From Oreocharis arfaki (Eukaryota; Chordata; Aves; Passeriformes; Paramythiidae), in the NCBI GenBank assembly GCA_013398015.1, contig VZRR01013053.1:124001-188000 (forward strand): a stretch of DNA of 64,000 bases, written 5' to 3'. The position numbers and the translations under genes are program-made. Of the stretch, positions 23,421 to 37,700 are shown in pieces. Every line of letters begins with the position of its first letter. Position 1 is the stretch's first letter. The notes beneath the pieces are model-generated. The model saw only the letters and a list, made by a program, of their open reading frames with translations, had not been told where the DNA came from and made no database searches.

Positions 23421-26400
23421 GTTAAAACACAGCAAACACTTGAGTGATGTTTGGTTGAGACTCCGAAGTCTTTGAATCTTGGGGAAAGGAGGGGGTTCTT
23501 TCCTTTAAAAGAAGAGAAAGCATGAAGAAAAATCTGTAGTGGATTTTTATCTATAATAACATTACTGGGAACTTCTAAACAGTTTCATAGTATCATCTAG
23601 GCACATCACTGTCCTTTCTGGATATGAAAAGGAGTTTTATGGTGTATCCTATATATATCCAGTAAATAGTTAATTTGCTGCAGTGGAAAAAGACAAGCCT
23701 GTTTAAAACCACCCACATATTGCAGAGCAAGTGAAGAATGCCTGTGCTACTTTCAGAAATATTTTCTGTAAATGGGAGTTTTATATGGTTTAAAAATAAA
23801 ACAAAACACCAATGATGCAATAATGGTTGACCATTCTCTTGTATTTTGGTAATAAAAATAATCCAGTTTCCTAAAGCACTTTACTTAGACGATTGTTTCA
23901 TTAAACTGGGTTTCTGGTTTGCAATATGTGTGAAAAACAATCTTCAGACCATAATCATATGAATTCAAAATATTTACTGTTTTCTGAAGAAACTGGCCAG
24001 GAAAAACAAAAAAAAAGTAAAAGAGATTTTACTTTTTGTGAAGATTTCTGAATAGGTAGAAAGTAGAAATGGATATTAGGAACGTACTGTATTGTACTGC
24101 CAAAAGAAAGGCTATGGAACAAGCTGGACAGTTACCTGGTCTGAGAAGTGTATGAGCAAGCCCTTTGGCACATGCAAAACCTGCTGAACAGGAGATGCAG
24201 ACAAGGGCATGAGCCAGGGCTGCCATAGTGTGTGAATTTGCATATAGCAATAAAATCTGTAGAAACCTAGCTGTTCTGATTTTTCCCAGAAAACCGAGTT
24301 TCAATAAGACAGCTGCTGCAAAGACTGTTTTTGGAACTCTGTGTGATAAGTGTGATACAAGTGGAAAGCAGCTGAGATTTTTGTGGGGTTTTTTAGTTTG
24401 GTTGGTTTTGTTGGTTTTTTTTTTGTCTCAGCTGGCAAGAAAATAACTGGAAGCCATATTTCCTAAAGTCATAAGGAAGTAACAGCAGTTTAATCGTGAC
24501 AAGAAACTCACTAAGTTCTTATTTTGCCCAGCACTCAGAAAGTTGTCCAGCGTAATAATGAATACAGCTGATATTTAGGCAGCGTCAAGCACTGGCAGCC
24601 ATGAGATCATCCAATTGACACCAGAGCAAAAGGCCTTCAAAACAATCTACACAGACATTTCTGGTCTTCTAGCATGTTACTGCTTTTCTATGCCTCACAT
24701 TTTATCCTGGATCCAAGTAATCTTTGTAACTGGCTTTCTCCCCTTTTCATAGCTTTTCTTCCCTTTTCTGTAGCTAAACTTCGAAAGTACTCAGCCTATA
24801 CGAAGTTGAGCTAGAATCCCTCTTTATCCTGCTCCCTTTCTTTTGAGGATGAAGATAACAATGTTGCAGAATCTTAGTATAATCAAAGAAACCGTCAAAT
24901 GTAGTGTAAGGACAAGGTGTATATTTGAAGGTTATTTGACTAGGAAAGCCTCTTAAATTTTGAGTTCTTTAGATGTTCATAGCCATGCACAGCTGAAATT
25001 AAAACAGTAACTGTTATGGTTTGAGTGATGAAACTTGACCAAAGTACCTTTGTACTACAAGTAGAAAATAGTAAACTTGAACAGACAAACTTAAAACTAG
25101 AATCTTAGTGTTGAAATCTGAAAGAAAATAATCAGTTATGTTTCAAGAATCATTACTGTTTTTTTCAAAGTTCAATGTCTAACTTACTAGTTCTACTAGC
25201 AGAAAATTAGACTTCTTACAATGAATATTTTGTCACTGGTCAGAAGAATTCTTGCATTTCTAAGCAACCCAGTTTCCAGCCTAAGATCTAGGAAGGAATC
25301 ACTAAGTGATTTGAAAAGTTCTAGGATATCTGCCTTCTAAAGAAGGTCTAAAACATGTAAAATATGAGTTGAAACAGAAATTTTCTATGTTACTCTCAAA
25401 ACCATTTTATCAGTCAGTAGTAGTAGTCGAAGTACATCAGCAATGCAGTGTTTAAAATACTCACATTAGCCTTGAGCTAGCTAAAGCAAATCCTAGCTGG
25501 GAGTGACTTAAACCTCTTCAGCATTTGCCTCACCACCTGAATATTTAATTGCTTCTGAGGTCTGCCTGGAGCTGTAAGCTGTGATTAAAGTATTTACAGA
25601 TATTCACCCAGCTTCTGTAGCACAAGAGGTATTGAAATTTTTGTGCAAGATACGTTTTTTTCCTTTTCCCACAGCAAATTGACACAAAAAAACTCCAAAT
25701 CAAAATTAAAAATAAGGCACTTTCCACATACTGCATGACAGGAATGAGGTTTCTTTGCTTTAAGGAAACTATTTTGCTCTCATTATAGTCCTTTTCTTCT
25801 CATAAGTGCTGTTTGTCTAGATTTCACTGTAACAAATAACTCAAATCCCCACCTAGAAACATTACTTGCATGTAACCCAGAACAATTCTTAGAAAATACA
25901 GAAACAAATGCAAAGTACAATACTTAAATTATGATAAAACCAAACTATATTGCCTTCAACATCTTCAAAATCTTACCCAGTTTTACAGCCTTGAAAGGCT
26001 TTGAAGACCAAAACCATGCGATAAACTATGTCACCATCGTAGTCTTCCCATTAGGCACAGTTGCAAAGGAATTGAACGTCAGATTAAGTCATGCTTAACA
26101 CAAATCTACACAGCTGCATAAAAACCCACGTGTACAGGACAATAGTCATTAAACTATCTACACAGCAGTTGGTAGTTTTAAGTTTTAGAAATGTAAGAGG
26201 TGTCACAGATGTAGTTTCTGTTTCTTTGCTGGACTTGATTTGAGGTAGGAGATTTGTGGTTTAGAGATAGCACTTAGTTTTGTTTCTTGAAGTCTCTTAT
26301 GAGGTAGATTTTATAGTTGTAGTGAAACACCAATGCCTTGGTGGGAGGTAGAGATGTTCTACTAATTCTATAATGGCAAGGCTTTAATACTACTTATTTT

Positions 26401-28439
26401 TATCAAATATGAGTAGTTATATACGTATGTGTGGTAATGGGACGTGACCATTCTACGTGTCCTTTGTTACAAAAAACCCTGTTTCATGAGTGTGTTCATT
26501 GCTTTCTCATATAAACTCTTTAATGGTCATCTTCAAAATTGTTGTGTTACTTTTTTATTTGTAGAATCTTAACTATTTAAGTTAGATTTTAGAACCAGGT
26601 AGTGCAGGTCCTGCTTTTCAAATATTTTCAGAAGTTATGTACCTTCTTGTGTTATTCAAGATGGAAACTTCAGTGAAGATATTTTATTATGAACCTGTCT
26701 AAAGTATTTGCTGATTCTGTTCTTGTTTGCTTGCCCAAGACCAAAATTTGCTTCTGAGCAATGAGCTGCTTAATGTGTCTTAAGAACAGAGTTTACTAGA
26801 TTACAAGCATTATGTTAGCTACTGTGATTGCAGAAATAATTTGTAAAAGATAAAAAAGATTAGGATGTATTCTGTGTGGGAGGAGAGGGTTCTTGTGACT
26901 TGAAAATCAGTAATGGCCACCTATATTATTCTAATACAGTAAAAAAATCAAGTCTTGTATCGAGCTTTGAGGTGATTCTTACCTGATTCCCAAAATGCAA
27001 TATTTTGCAGTAAGAATTGATCTAAAATACTTCTACGACTTACACAGTTCTTTCTGTTTCATAATTACAGTGTTGTTATTTCTGTTTATTACTATTTAGA
27101 ACAGTGCAACAAGAAATAGTGGTTTTCCATTATGCAACCTTTTGTAAATAATAAATGTTTCCAGAATATCTTGCATTTTTTTCCTAAGGGTGATAATTTA
27201 TGAAGTCAGTTGTCAAATTGCTCACAAATATAAACATTTTTCTTATATTTTCCCTATAGTTTAGCTGGTTTTCTCTATTAAAATATTTTCCCAATAAACT
27301 TACCTTTATACAGAGATTTCCCACACTCCTCTATTAATCTTTTCAGAGTAGAATCCTGGTAATCTGTCTTCTTACTAGCCTTTTGAAAACAGAGGGTGCT
27401 TGTCAAGAATGGAAGAATATTCTTGTACGTAAGGAATTCCTTGGGTCAAAAATGTTCTGTTTGTAGATCTGGATCTTTTTCTGCATATGGAGGGAGCATT
27501 GACAATCATCTGAAAGTGTAAACAGCATGCTTATTGCTGAGATTAAATACAAAAATGTTGTTACCCATTTTAATCTGGCAGTACACTCATTTAAGAAATC
27601 TGCTCAGCAATAATATGCTGTTATTTAGTATTTTATTTACACTCAAATGAAGATAAAATATGTATAGATATGACAGTTGTATGTGAGCATCCTAAATATT
27701 TTTCTGTCACAATAATATTTTTTCTTTCTTTTTATCAATAATGTCCTCTTTACTTTTGTTGGGCTTTTTTCTTCATTTACAAGTCAAAATAATAGCTATT
27801 TGCAGTTGACTTCATTATTCTTTTAGCCGTTCTTTCCTTCCCGTTTATTTTGTTTTATGCTCTTTGTTTATTGGACCATACCACGCCATTCTTGTGCCTT
27901 TTGTTTGTTAAATTTTGCTGATTTTCAGGTAAGGCCTGCCCATCTCCAGGCATCCCTGCAGTTCCAATTTTCTTTTAGAGCAGATCTGGAATGTAGTGTT
28001 GAAAGTCACCTCAGTGACTTGTGAAACTGCTCCTTAATTCTTGTCTTAGAACCGTGCTCTAGACTAGTGGGTTTTATTGGGGAATTGAGGGGTTATAGTC
28101 CAGCACAAATGGTAAAGCTATTGCAGTGGCTGCCTGTATGGATTTGTGGCCTGCAGGTATTAGGCAGATAGTGTGCCTCTTTCGAATATTTCCTTTTCCA
28201 TTCTCCATTTATTTGTGGCAGTAAGAGTCCACACCCTCAGGATTTTCTGCATCTGGGGAAAACATAGAGTGGAGTTAAGGCCTGTGTAGGTCATGTACCC
28301 ACCTGCTCTAAAAAACAGTGTGGCCTGTCTAAGCAATGCTAGTAGTGCGTCGGTTTTCTTCGCTTGTGAGTAAAAGTTCTTTTACCTTAGAACCACTTGG
28401 AAAGAATATTTGTCCTCGTGCTCCTTAGGAGCAGCATTT

Positions 28440-28620
28440 AGCAGACTCTTGTAACAAATGATTGCGTGGTGCAGAGAGGGCGCAGAGCCTAGCGCCGAGT
28501 GGGTGGGGCCAGCTGGTTACTCCGTAGGAATCACTGGTTACCATGTTGTTCGATCTGTTCGTGGGGCTGTGGTCCCTAACCCAGTGTATATACCCATATG
28601 CGCTGCTGGTGAAGATGTTT
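28440..28620. other. GC-rich, CpG-rich patch of unknown origin
   Basis: Ten or so CpGs in 180 bp (gattgcgtgg, gagggcgcag, ctagcgccgag, actccgtagg, ttcgatctgttcgtgg, atatgcgctg) contrast with the flanks. A 71-codon plus frame (28543-28758) and an 80-codon minus frame (28425-28667) overlap here; neither matches a family I know. The patch lies 0.4 kb upstream of the solo LTR, so it could be a fragment of another LTR-type element, but I see no ends or duplication to show that. Confidence 0.25.
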
Positions 28621-29005
28621 TTCCAAGTTGGGAGAGGGATTAGGATTGTTTTGTTGATGTACCACATGGCATTGGTTTATGACATGGTAACATCAAGGGC
28701 AATGAGCATCATTAGGGATGTGTATTCAGTGTTGTTCACCTGTCCTGGCCTTGGCTGATACCTCTGGGTATTCACTAATAATCATACCCAGCCTGTAGGA
28801 GGATTCAGAGCCTGTTCAGAGGAGGAGGATTTTTCCCAGCCTTCCATCCTCTTCTCCTCCTTCAGGTCTGCTATAACAGCTTTTGAGAATTTTGGATTCT
28901 CTTTAGATGTTAAGAAAGGCATCTTTCACTAAATTGTTATCTCAACCCATAGCCTCTACTTTTGTCCCTTCCTCACCAGAAGGGGCAGGGAAAAGGGGAG
29001 TGGCT

Positions 29006-29385
29006 TGTGGAGACTAGCAACAGGTCAGCAAGCCTGTCTGAGTCTGAACCTGACATTGATCTCAGCACAATCCGTGTCTACCTATGAGAAACTTAATCAA
29101 GAGAAGCTAGAAATTCAAAACAATAAAGGGAGTAAACGGCAACACAGCTGCAGCTAGCTTTTGTTTAAATTCTTAAAATACCTATGTTGTAGATAACTAA
29201 TAATAGTATGGTGTAGTTAAAATAGCCAATTAATCTATCATAGTAGTTAAGCAACCAACGGACAATTAACATGAATGATAAACATAGAAAAGCGTATATA
29301 AATGACACTGGCTTTTGGAATAAACGCTTTTTGCCTGCACTTTATGTTAGAATTAGTGTGTGTCATGTTTGCCTCAACTGCGACA
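29006..29385 (+). mobile_element. Probable solo LTR of an avian endogenous retrovirus, 380 bp
   Basis: The segment starts TGTGGAGACTAGC and ends AACTGCGACA. The ends are imperfect inverted repeats (TGT-G-AG against the reverse complement of the end). The pentamer TGGCT flanks it directly on both sides (29001-29005 and 29386-29390), matching the 5-bp duplication typical of ERVL and many class I elements. Inside, a TATA-like tatataaa (29295-29302) precedes a polyadenylation signal AATAAA (29319-29324), in the correct order for a plus-oriented LTR with a short R region. No gag, pol or env is attached. A purine-rich run (28981-29000) just before it could mimic a polypurine tract. The element and strand are inferred from structure; the family is not determined. 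Confidence 0.65.
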
Positions 29386-29390
29386 TGGCT

Positions 29391-31672
29391 TATTTGGTGT
29401 TTAATTTCCTCCTGGAGTTAAACTGCAGTAATGATAACCGAATGTTTCATTGGGATGGGTGGGTTTCTTTCCTTGCTTGTGTGTCTAACACCATAGAGTA
29501 CAGTATTTAAAATAGGTACCTGAAAAGTGCAGCTCTTTGCTATGTGAAATGATCTTTACAAAGTTGAGGTTGTGATGACATGATAATTTATATAGGTCTT
29601 ATAAAATAAACAAATTGCTAGAAAACAGGCAGAGCAATCCACTGATGTTACAAAATGAATATTCAAAGATCTAAAAGAACATGTGGATGTGGTTGGGAAG
29701 GTAGCCTGTGGGGGCACAAACTCTCTACTTTTTGGGTTTTGTAAAAGCCCCAGGGAGGATCTGTAGATTCTGGACACTGGGGTTATTCTTATGTTTCATT
29801 TATTTATTGTCTCTTTAGAACAGTTTTGACTACATGATGTATGCATTTCCTCATCTTTGTTATACAGGCTCTGTGCATCACCAGGCTCTCTTTCTTTAGA
29901 ACCATAATTTTTCATTAATGTGGAGATAGCTCTTGTAAATTTGGGGGTTTGAAAGTTTCATACTTTTGTTTTGGTTTTCATGTGTGGTTTTTTTTCATCC
30001 TGAAAATTGGAAGAATAAAGCCTGTTAGGTGCATGAAGATGGTTGCTGTAAGAGGCAATTGTTAAAACAAAGGGGTAGTTATTGGAACTAGAATTAGGAA
30101 GAGAATTGCAGCTCAGGTACTTTATTTTTCTCTGTTCACTGAATACCAGTGTCTCTGGTTTGTTTTTTCTGATTGCATTACTGAAAGTTTAAAAACATCT
30201 CAGTTCACTTCTTTAGTCTTTCATTCTTCCTTTTCTGCCTCTCAGTAAAAGAATGCAGATTTAAAGTTCCTTGCTAATGCTCCCCAAATAAATAACGTAT
30301 GGACTAGTATTTATAAAAAGACCCAAAGATTAGATGAAAATGTTATCAAAATACTTGATGGCTAACATGAAAAGCTTAAAAGTAAATTAATAAAAATTAT
30401 GCTGCTATCCACATAATGGAAAAAACATAAAGGACTTTTGCCTTGTATTTACAAAGGAATTGAATGAGACTTGGATGAACTCTAAAATAATGTGGCACCA
30501 CATGTCTTCAGAAAGCTCTTTCACTACATGAGCTTTGTCCATGTTAAACATTTTTAGTTTAAAAACAAAGTTTAATTGAAGTAGTTTTAAAATACAGATT
30601 TCCCACAAAAGTGGTGTTGAAACAGTGCCAGGGGCAGAATTCCAAGAGGCTGCTTTTACTTCATGTTTCAGAATTTATTTGTATAAATCTTACAGGCTGT
30701 CTCTGGGCCTTTCCAGTATTGTGCAAAGCATCAGCAGCCAAGAAGTCTGACAGTGAGGAAATACATCAGCAATCTGCTTGTCATGGACTAATTGAAAGTG
30801 AGCTGTGAAAATTAAAACTAAATGTAGAGGCTAAGTAGAACAGAGGTGGGAATGAACCTACATGATTTAGGACTATTTTGCTTGTACAAAAAGAGTAGTG
30901 AGGCTTTTCACAGAGCGAAGTGTTTGGAGTCAGTAATTCTGGCATCATTACTTACCAGTGTTCAACAGGTATGAAGTGCTATTCCAAATCCCATTTAGAA
31001 TATCATGCTTAATACACTTTGACACATTTGCTCATTTGCCTAAAGGCAATACCACATCTTGGATTGGTTTAAGCTTCTTAAAGGCAATTATAGCAGTTTA
31101 TTCATGTTACTTAAACAGGACATATCTTTTTAAAACACAATACACTGCTTTATAAACATAAATTAAGTAAATACAATTAAACTTCGAAACTTGATGCTTT
31201 GAAAATTCTTTCTAATGAAAAACTGTCATGTCTGAAATATGCTTGGTAAATGCATTCTTGGCGATGTGAAAGCTGCCTTTAAAGATACACGTAATGAAAT
31301 CAAACAAATAGGACTTCTCTGCAAACATTCATAGCTGATGGCTGAAAATGTTGAATTTCAGTTTGGGTTATTAGAGCTGTCAGGGCTTTGAGGGAGGTAG
31401 GAAAGGCAATGGACTAGAAGGTCCAAACATAGAAGAAATGTTGTTGAACAGCAGGGAATAATGAGCTTCTTTTATTGGTTCTGGGACCCATCTGGAAAGT
31501 TTTTTTTCTAGCAAGTGTTATAGTTTGATAGGGCTCTGTTAAGTGGACTGGAACCACGGTTCAATTACTAGTACATGGACTTGTCCTTCCGGCCCAGGCA
31601 ATGGTAAAAGAAGAGGTAAAAGAAACTCCCTTGCCCCCCTATTCCCTGTAACACAGGAAAATAAACAAATAA
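29391..31672 (+). other. PALLD intron 2; no exon seen
   Basis: AT-rich intronic sequence with no recognised repeat, RNA or exon. Short open frames at 29.27, 29.56, 30.4 and 30.6 kb have no domain signature. Confidence 0.6.
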
Positions 31673-31733
31673 GTCATAGAATCATAGAATATCCTGCATT
31701 GGAAGGACACACAAGGACCGTCTAAGTTCACAT
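31673..31733 (-). mobile_element. CR1 3' tail, antisense, about 60 bp
   Basis: tcatagaatcatagaatatc followed by ctgcattggaaggacacacaa and ggaccgtctaag is the reverse complement of the CR1 terminus, including two copies of its terminal octamer-like repeat (tcatagaa). This is an extremely 5'-truncated insertion in the minus orientation. Confidence 0.85.
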
Positions 31734-34700
31734 CCTCTCATAGTATCCATATTCCCTTTCCTGAGCAAAAAGATACAAAGAAAGCAGGAAAGTTAAGGAG
31801 TTAGCTATGGAGGTTTTTATACCTTGTACAGTTTTGCTCACATTTTGAGGTGTGTGGTGGAAGAAGAGCATCAATTAGGTTTTATGTTGTCATGAGTTTT
31901 CACATTCCACATGCTTTAGAAAAAAAGTGGAGATTAAAAGATCATTTGGGATTTTTACACTTTGGGATATTTTAAGATGATCTAGTTATGTAGTGAGGAG
32001 ATAGAATTTCCTCTAAGAGAGCAGAATGAAAAAAATTTGGAAGCTTAGATTTGTACAGAAAAGGTTTTTACTAAGGTATTGTCCCTTTAGAGATTTAAGT
32101 GTTTCTTAGCTTTTGTCCTCAAGAAAAATTTTCACACTTACTAATTTAAGAAATGTACTTAATTTCTACTTCTGTTTTTTGCTACTGTAAGTTGCCTTAT
32201 TTGAAGTGACTCACAAAAATGGAACTGATCAGTAGGAATAGGGAAAAATTGCAAACAACTGAAACAGTGAGGGATTTGTTAAGGCATTGAAAACGTGAAT
32301 CAATATCCATAGGATATCTTTCTATAAATCAGGAAATTAGCATGCTTCTTAAATAAGTAGGTAATATGGGTAGAGAAGAGGTGCTATTTTATTAAATACA
32401 ACAAGAGGAATAATTCATCTAGATAATTTCACCTGTATTTACAAAGGTACATTCGAGTTGCAGAAGGGGCAAATGCCTGTACAGAAGTATCTTACCTGAT
32501 GTACTGAATTACTGCATGTTCAAAGTGTTTGTTACTGACCTGTCTCCAGGAGCCTTATTGCCTTCAAGTAGTATGCTACCGGTTGGTGTGATACTACTCC
32601 AACAGTATAGATGAGTACGCAGCTTAAGATAGGGCGTAGTGTGAACTTGATTAGGTCTGACTTCCTGTGGGAAAGGGAAATAAGTTAAAATGCCTTGGGG
32701 TTGGAGGTAATTAGCAGGTAGAATAACTCCTAAACTACTGGGGTTCTTTTTTTTCAGCTACCTGCAGGTCAAAACAGAGACTAGGAGATTTAGGATTAGA
32801 TTCAGGATAGATTTTAGGAGACTAAAATTTTTCTGCAACAAATCTGTTAAGAAGACGTATCTGTTATATTTCTTTCTGACTCTGATGCTAACATGCTGCT
32901 TCAAATCAAAGTGATTCATTGTTTCATGTTATTAATATTATGTACTTGCAATTCATGCATACATTAACGTTATAAAAATAGTTTAGACTTTGCAGTTATG
33001 CAGTGCCTTTCATGTGAGCATTTCAGTGCTTTATAAGCAGCTTGTATAATGTGAACAGCTTTTGTTTATCTCCTCTTATTTGATACAGTTGTGCTTTTCA
33101 GGTGGCCAAGGGAAAAAGATTAGACAAATAGAATCCATCTCTCATTTATAGTACAGCTGACAGGTACCTATTGCTGACTATGACCTCTTTTAATATCACA
33201 GCGAATGTGAGCACATTGCTCTCAGAGCAAGTTATTCAGTCTAGACTATTGGCTCCCCATTTTCAAGTGAGAGTAAGAGAATTTGTACTAATCTTTGTGA
33301 AAACCAAATTCAAGTCAGTTTTTTGGGAAAGGCCCATGTTCAGGCAGTTTTTATACTACATGTTATGAATCTCCCATGAACTTGGGTGAATTTACTTTTC
33401 CAACTGAAAGACATTGCTTGATAAATCTATTCTTGACTCCATTTTGTACAGTGCCTTGCCAATTCCCTTTACCCTCCACCATCAATGAGACTAGCAGTTG
33501 CAGTAATCTCAGTAGACCTAAGCATGTTCCTTTCTTTCTTTTATTTTTTTTCTTAAAAAAAATACAGTAATCTTAAAATTTGCAGCAGGGATTATTACAA
33601 CCTGAAGCCTGACGCAGTGTTGTAATAGGGTTTATACAGCTGCAAGAAGCATGGGACGAACAAAAGCATAGTAGTCTAGTAACAGAAGTCCTCACTTAAG
33701 TTAAAGTTCTGTTTACACCCAGTTTACATGGTGTTCTATTAAGATTGCTTTTCCAGACCACGAGAGTTTTGAGAAACAAGCCGAAGGCAAAGCCACTGTC
33801 CTGTAAATAGGTTGCCCTTTGTTGCCTTAAGAAGTGAAGGGCTAATGCCGAGGTATGTAGATTAGAACAATTAATCCATCTTACTGCAATTCGAAGTGAA
33901 ATGTCTGATTTTCGTATTTACCGAAATTTGCGTAGTGGTGGCTGGCAATACTGTAGCTGCACTTTTGGCAGCTATCTGTGCTTACCCGTGCAATAGCTCC
34001 ATTAGATAAGGAATGTCAGAGATGAAATAAGCAACTTTTGATTCCTTAGAAAGGCTCTCCACACAGCTAATAAAGATTCTTGGAATGCAAATGTCTGACA
34101 GTGGGAGATACGAGAAACCACAAACCCTGTGCATGGCTCTTCCCATATATGACTAAGGCATTCTGTGAATTGGCAGTGCAAGAAAACTACACTGCATGCA
34201 AATGAAATGAGAGAACTGAAGAAACAGCCACTACTTAGGTATGCTAGAGAGAGGCCTAAGGCGCAGCCTTTACTGGAACTTTTTTTTTGCTGATACAACC
34301 TGGTTTTGACATCTGTTTTAGGACTCCCACTGCTGTTGTCAAAAATCTTACCTCCTGCTCATAAGTGATGAAACTGAGGTGCAGAGCTTACTGGGAGCAG
34401 ATTTAGAAGGAATACCATAATCTGACTGCCTTTTGTGCCAGTCACACACTTACTTGTTGTCTTTCAATAGAAATATCCTTTACTTATCCCTTACTAAAAC
34501 TACAAGTAGAGCGTAGTGAAGAAGATGCATAAACATAGAACAGATGAAGTTCCTAGTGTTTTATTATCTACTTTTTGTCTGTATTACTGATGGAGTATTC
34601 TGTTTTAGAAATTGATTTTAGTAATTTACAAAAAAAAAATTGATACTTTTTTTTATGGAAAAGCATTTAATACTACTATCTGTGCCTATCATTTTTTTTT

Positions 34701-37700
34701 TGCATTTCCTAAAACCTGTATTTCAAGTAACAGCAATTTCTTTTCTCAGAAGGCCAAGTATCTCTGAGAAATAAAGTTCCTTCATAACCCTTTATGTCTG
34801 TCTACCAAGAGTCTTCATCTCTCCCTGCTTTTTCCTTTAAGTATTCAGAAATTTTTCTCTTTCACAGTATGGAATAGTTGCACTCATGCATAGGATCCAG
34901 AATCTAAATCTAGGGATATTTCTTTCTCAGATTAGGTCTGGTTTTCGAATCTAATTTGGAGATCAAAGCAAGCTATGGAAACTTAGCTGCAGATATGTTG
35001 GTTAGAACAAGGAAGCTCCATTATGTGTTGCAAGGCATTTTACTAAGATGCTTATTCTGCTCCCACTAGAACACAATTAAGACTTTTAAGTAGTTGTACC
35101 TCTACTTTACCCTCTTGCTGTCTTTTTTTTTTTTTAACTGCCTCAGCTGAGCTAGTACATTTAGTTACATCTAACGTAGGCTGTCCTCCATTTCCATAGA
35201 GCGATGCTGATTTTTCTTGTCTTCCCACAAATAGAACAAGTCCGCCCTCAATCTGAAGTTCTTGATATGTGAAATGTGTTAAGACTTTCATCAAAATGCT
35301 GTTCTGTTGTTCTTTAGAATAACTCTGTTTCTTTTAGTTGCTTAGTAAATTTTCAACCTTTGAATTCTTTCTTGACTGCTGTTTGGTGAGTTGTGCACAG
35401 GGCATAGCTTCACACCGTTTTATTTTTGCCCTCCATATTATATTGGTTCTATTTTCTTGTTTGCTCATTTACACCTAGTGAGCAGAAAATACAGTTTCTT
35501 AGTACCTTTCCCTATACTCAAAATGGAAACCATCTAGTTAGTTACATAATGTCCCTCAAAATAGCTGGTCATATAGGAGGCATCTAATAATAGTCTTTGA
35601 ACAGAAATACTTTTTCCCTCACTGGTCATTAGAAAAACAGTGACTAAATCCACAGCTGACTTAAAAATCGGTAAAGATTAAAAGATCCATGTGGTCATTA
35701 AGAATGGAAGCATCAAAAACTTTGAATATGTGAAATCAAATCTCAAAGATACTGGAACATGGGAACTGGTGGGGTTTTTTGTAATGCTATTCCATTACCT
35801 ATTCCATGGGTATTAGTTATACCTCTTAGGTGAAAACATGGCACTGAGCTTTTCATTCGAGTCTTGAGAAGTGTAATGATAATTCTTCACATCTGCTATC
35901 TGAACTAGAAGGGATTTCGATGGTGAGTTAACACACATGTGATCTGTGCTATAAAATAATTATTTGCAACTTTGTTTAGAGTGACAGGCTATTTAAAATG
36001 TGAAGTTTCTTTTTTTTGTATCTTTGTTCTGCAGTGTATCGAGGGCTAACATAATCTTCTCAGGAGGAAGACACATGACTGTCGATCTGAGGAAAATTCA
36101 CTTATTTTACCATAGAGAACTATGCTTTGCCTTTCCTTTAGTAAAAATAGAAACAGCAACAACAAAAACCACCCCAACAACACCGCGTGCACCCCCCCTA
36201 AAAAAAAATTAAAAAGCAACCAAAAAACCCAACAAAACCCAGCAACAATGAAGCAAATTGCATTACATGTTGGCGATTACTGAAACAAACATGCTGGAAA
36301 TTAAGATAAAGGAGTAGTGCTTGACCTACATGGGGATATTTCTGATCCATTTTAAGATGCTATTTGTTCGGTTTTAAGACTAGATGCTTCTGTGAAGACT
36401 TTAATTAGTCATTTTCCATGCTTACTGCAGTGAATGTAGGTTTCATATTGTGCTCAGTATATCACCAGTATTATTTGAACTCTATGCCTGCAAAACAAAA
36501 TGGGTGAATAACTGCAAATTAGATTGTCATCTATTTGAAGTCCTATGACTACCTATGAGGCAGTTTAAAGAACGGTGGGTTTTCTTTTTTAAAAAAGTAT
36601 TTAACACGCAGTATCAAATATTCAATCTGGCGTATATCATCTTGACTCCCAAGAAAACCTTGTATTGTGGGCCAAAGGGAAAAGAAGGAGGAGAATTTCT
36701 GCAGCTTCTATAATACTGCAGGCAGCTGGTATTCTAAAATTAATCTTTCTTGCATAAGCTGAAGCAGGATAGCTTCAGCTATAAGATCAATTAAATCAGA
36801 CATTCTGCTAGGTTTATTTAGTGAATCTTATAGAATAAAACTGAACCTTTTCTTGATTTGCTGAAGAATGGAATGACAAAATCTTTGAGATTGACCACTT
36901 AGGCTGGAGGGAGATTAATTTCTGACAGATGCAGTACTTCTACATAATAGCTCTGGGAAAATTTTAAATTATTCCTGATGTTCCTAGTTATTCACAGTTT
37001 GGCAGGGAGAGGAGGAGAGATCACTATTTTAGTACTGCCTGTAATGCAAGCTCTTGTACTAAAGAGTTCTCTTAAACCCAAGGTCCTGAATAAATAGAAA
37101 AGCACAACAGGTAGAAAAGGACTCCATTGCAAAGAGGCTTGTTTCAGGCCAATGGTAAGTCTGCAGTCATATTTTGAAATAGCTTGCAAGTGTCCAGTTC
37201 TCATTTGGTTAAGCAAAGCAAGAGGAAGTTGCATGCTGGATTGGTTTTGAAGCCCATCAGTGTTTAAAGAGAACAAGCATGAGACAGGAAGGCTCCTGAC
37301 TCTTATTTCAGTATTCTAACAATCTTTCATGCTTTAAAGCTTCGACAAAGCAAGCATGTTGTACAATCAGTTCCAATTTCAAAACACCCTTTAGCATAAA
37401 CACAGTGCAGTAAACAGAAAGCTAGGAGACTGATTTCAAGAGTCTGACAGATTAATGCACTTTCCACTTACTTCTCAAGTCTTGAACTCTTGTAAGGAAA
37501 TATGGGCATCAGTGAGAGATAACTGAGGGGCAGGGCAAGCTAGTGAACAGAAAAGAGCTTTGCCTTCTATCTGATGCAACCAGGTTACAGAACTAAAGGA
37601 ATCTGTAGAACAACAGACCTCATGGTCCCTTAGTTAACTCACTCTTCTCATAGACCACAAGGATACCCCACGATGCAAGAAAGGCAAGTATCACTCAGGC

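Larger units (their letters stand above)
22407..29000 (+). other. PALLD intron 2, first part; no coding exon seen
   Basis: The segment begins with a consensus donor, GTAAGT. I looked for the expected next exon, which completes the first Ig domain (a W-x-C-E-G-K-E type start and a D-T-G-R-Y-x-C motif), and found none. The sequence is AT-rich non-coding DNA with two small CpG-rich patches listed separately. Confidence 0.7.

Noticed and set aside
28981..29000. Polypurine tract of an attached retroviral internal region
   Set aside because: The run is 5 bp away from the LTR start rather than adjacent, and the 5 bp are duplicated on the far side. A solo LTR with a target duplication explains it better.
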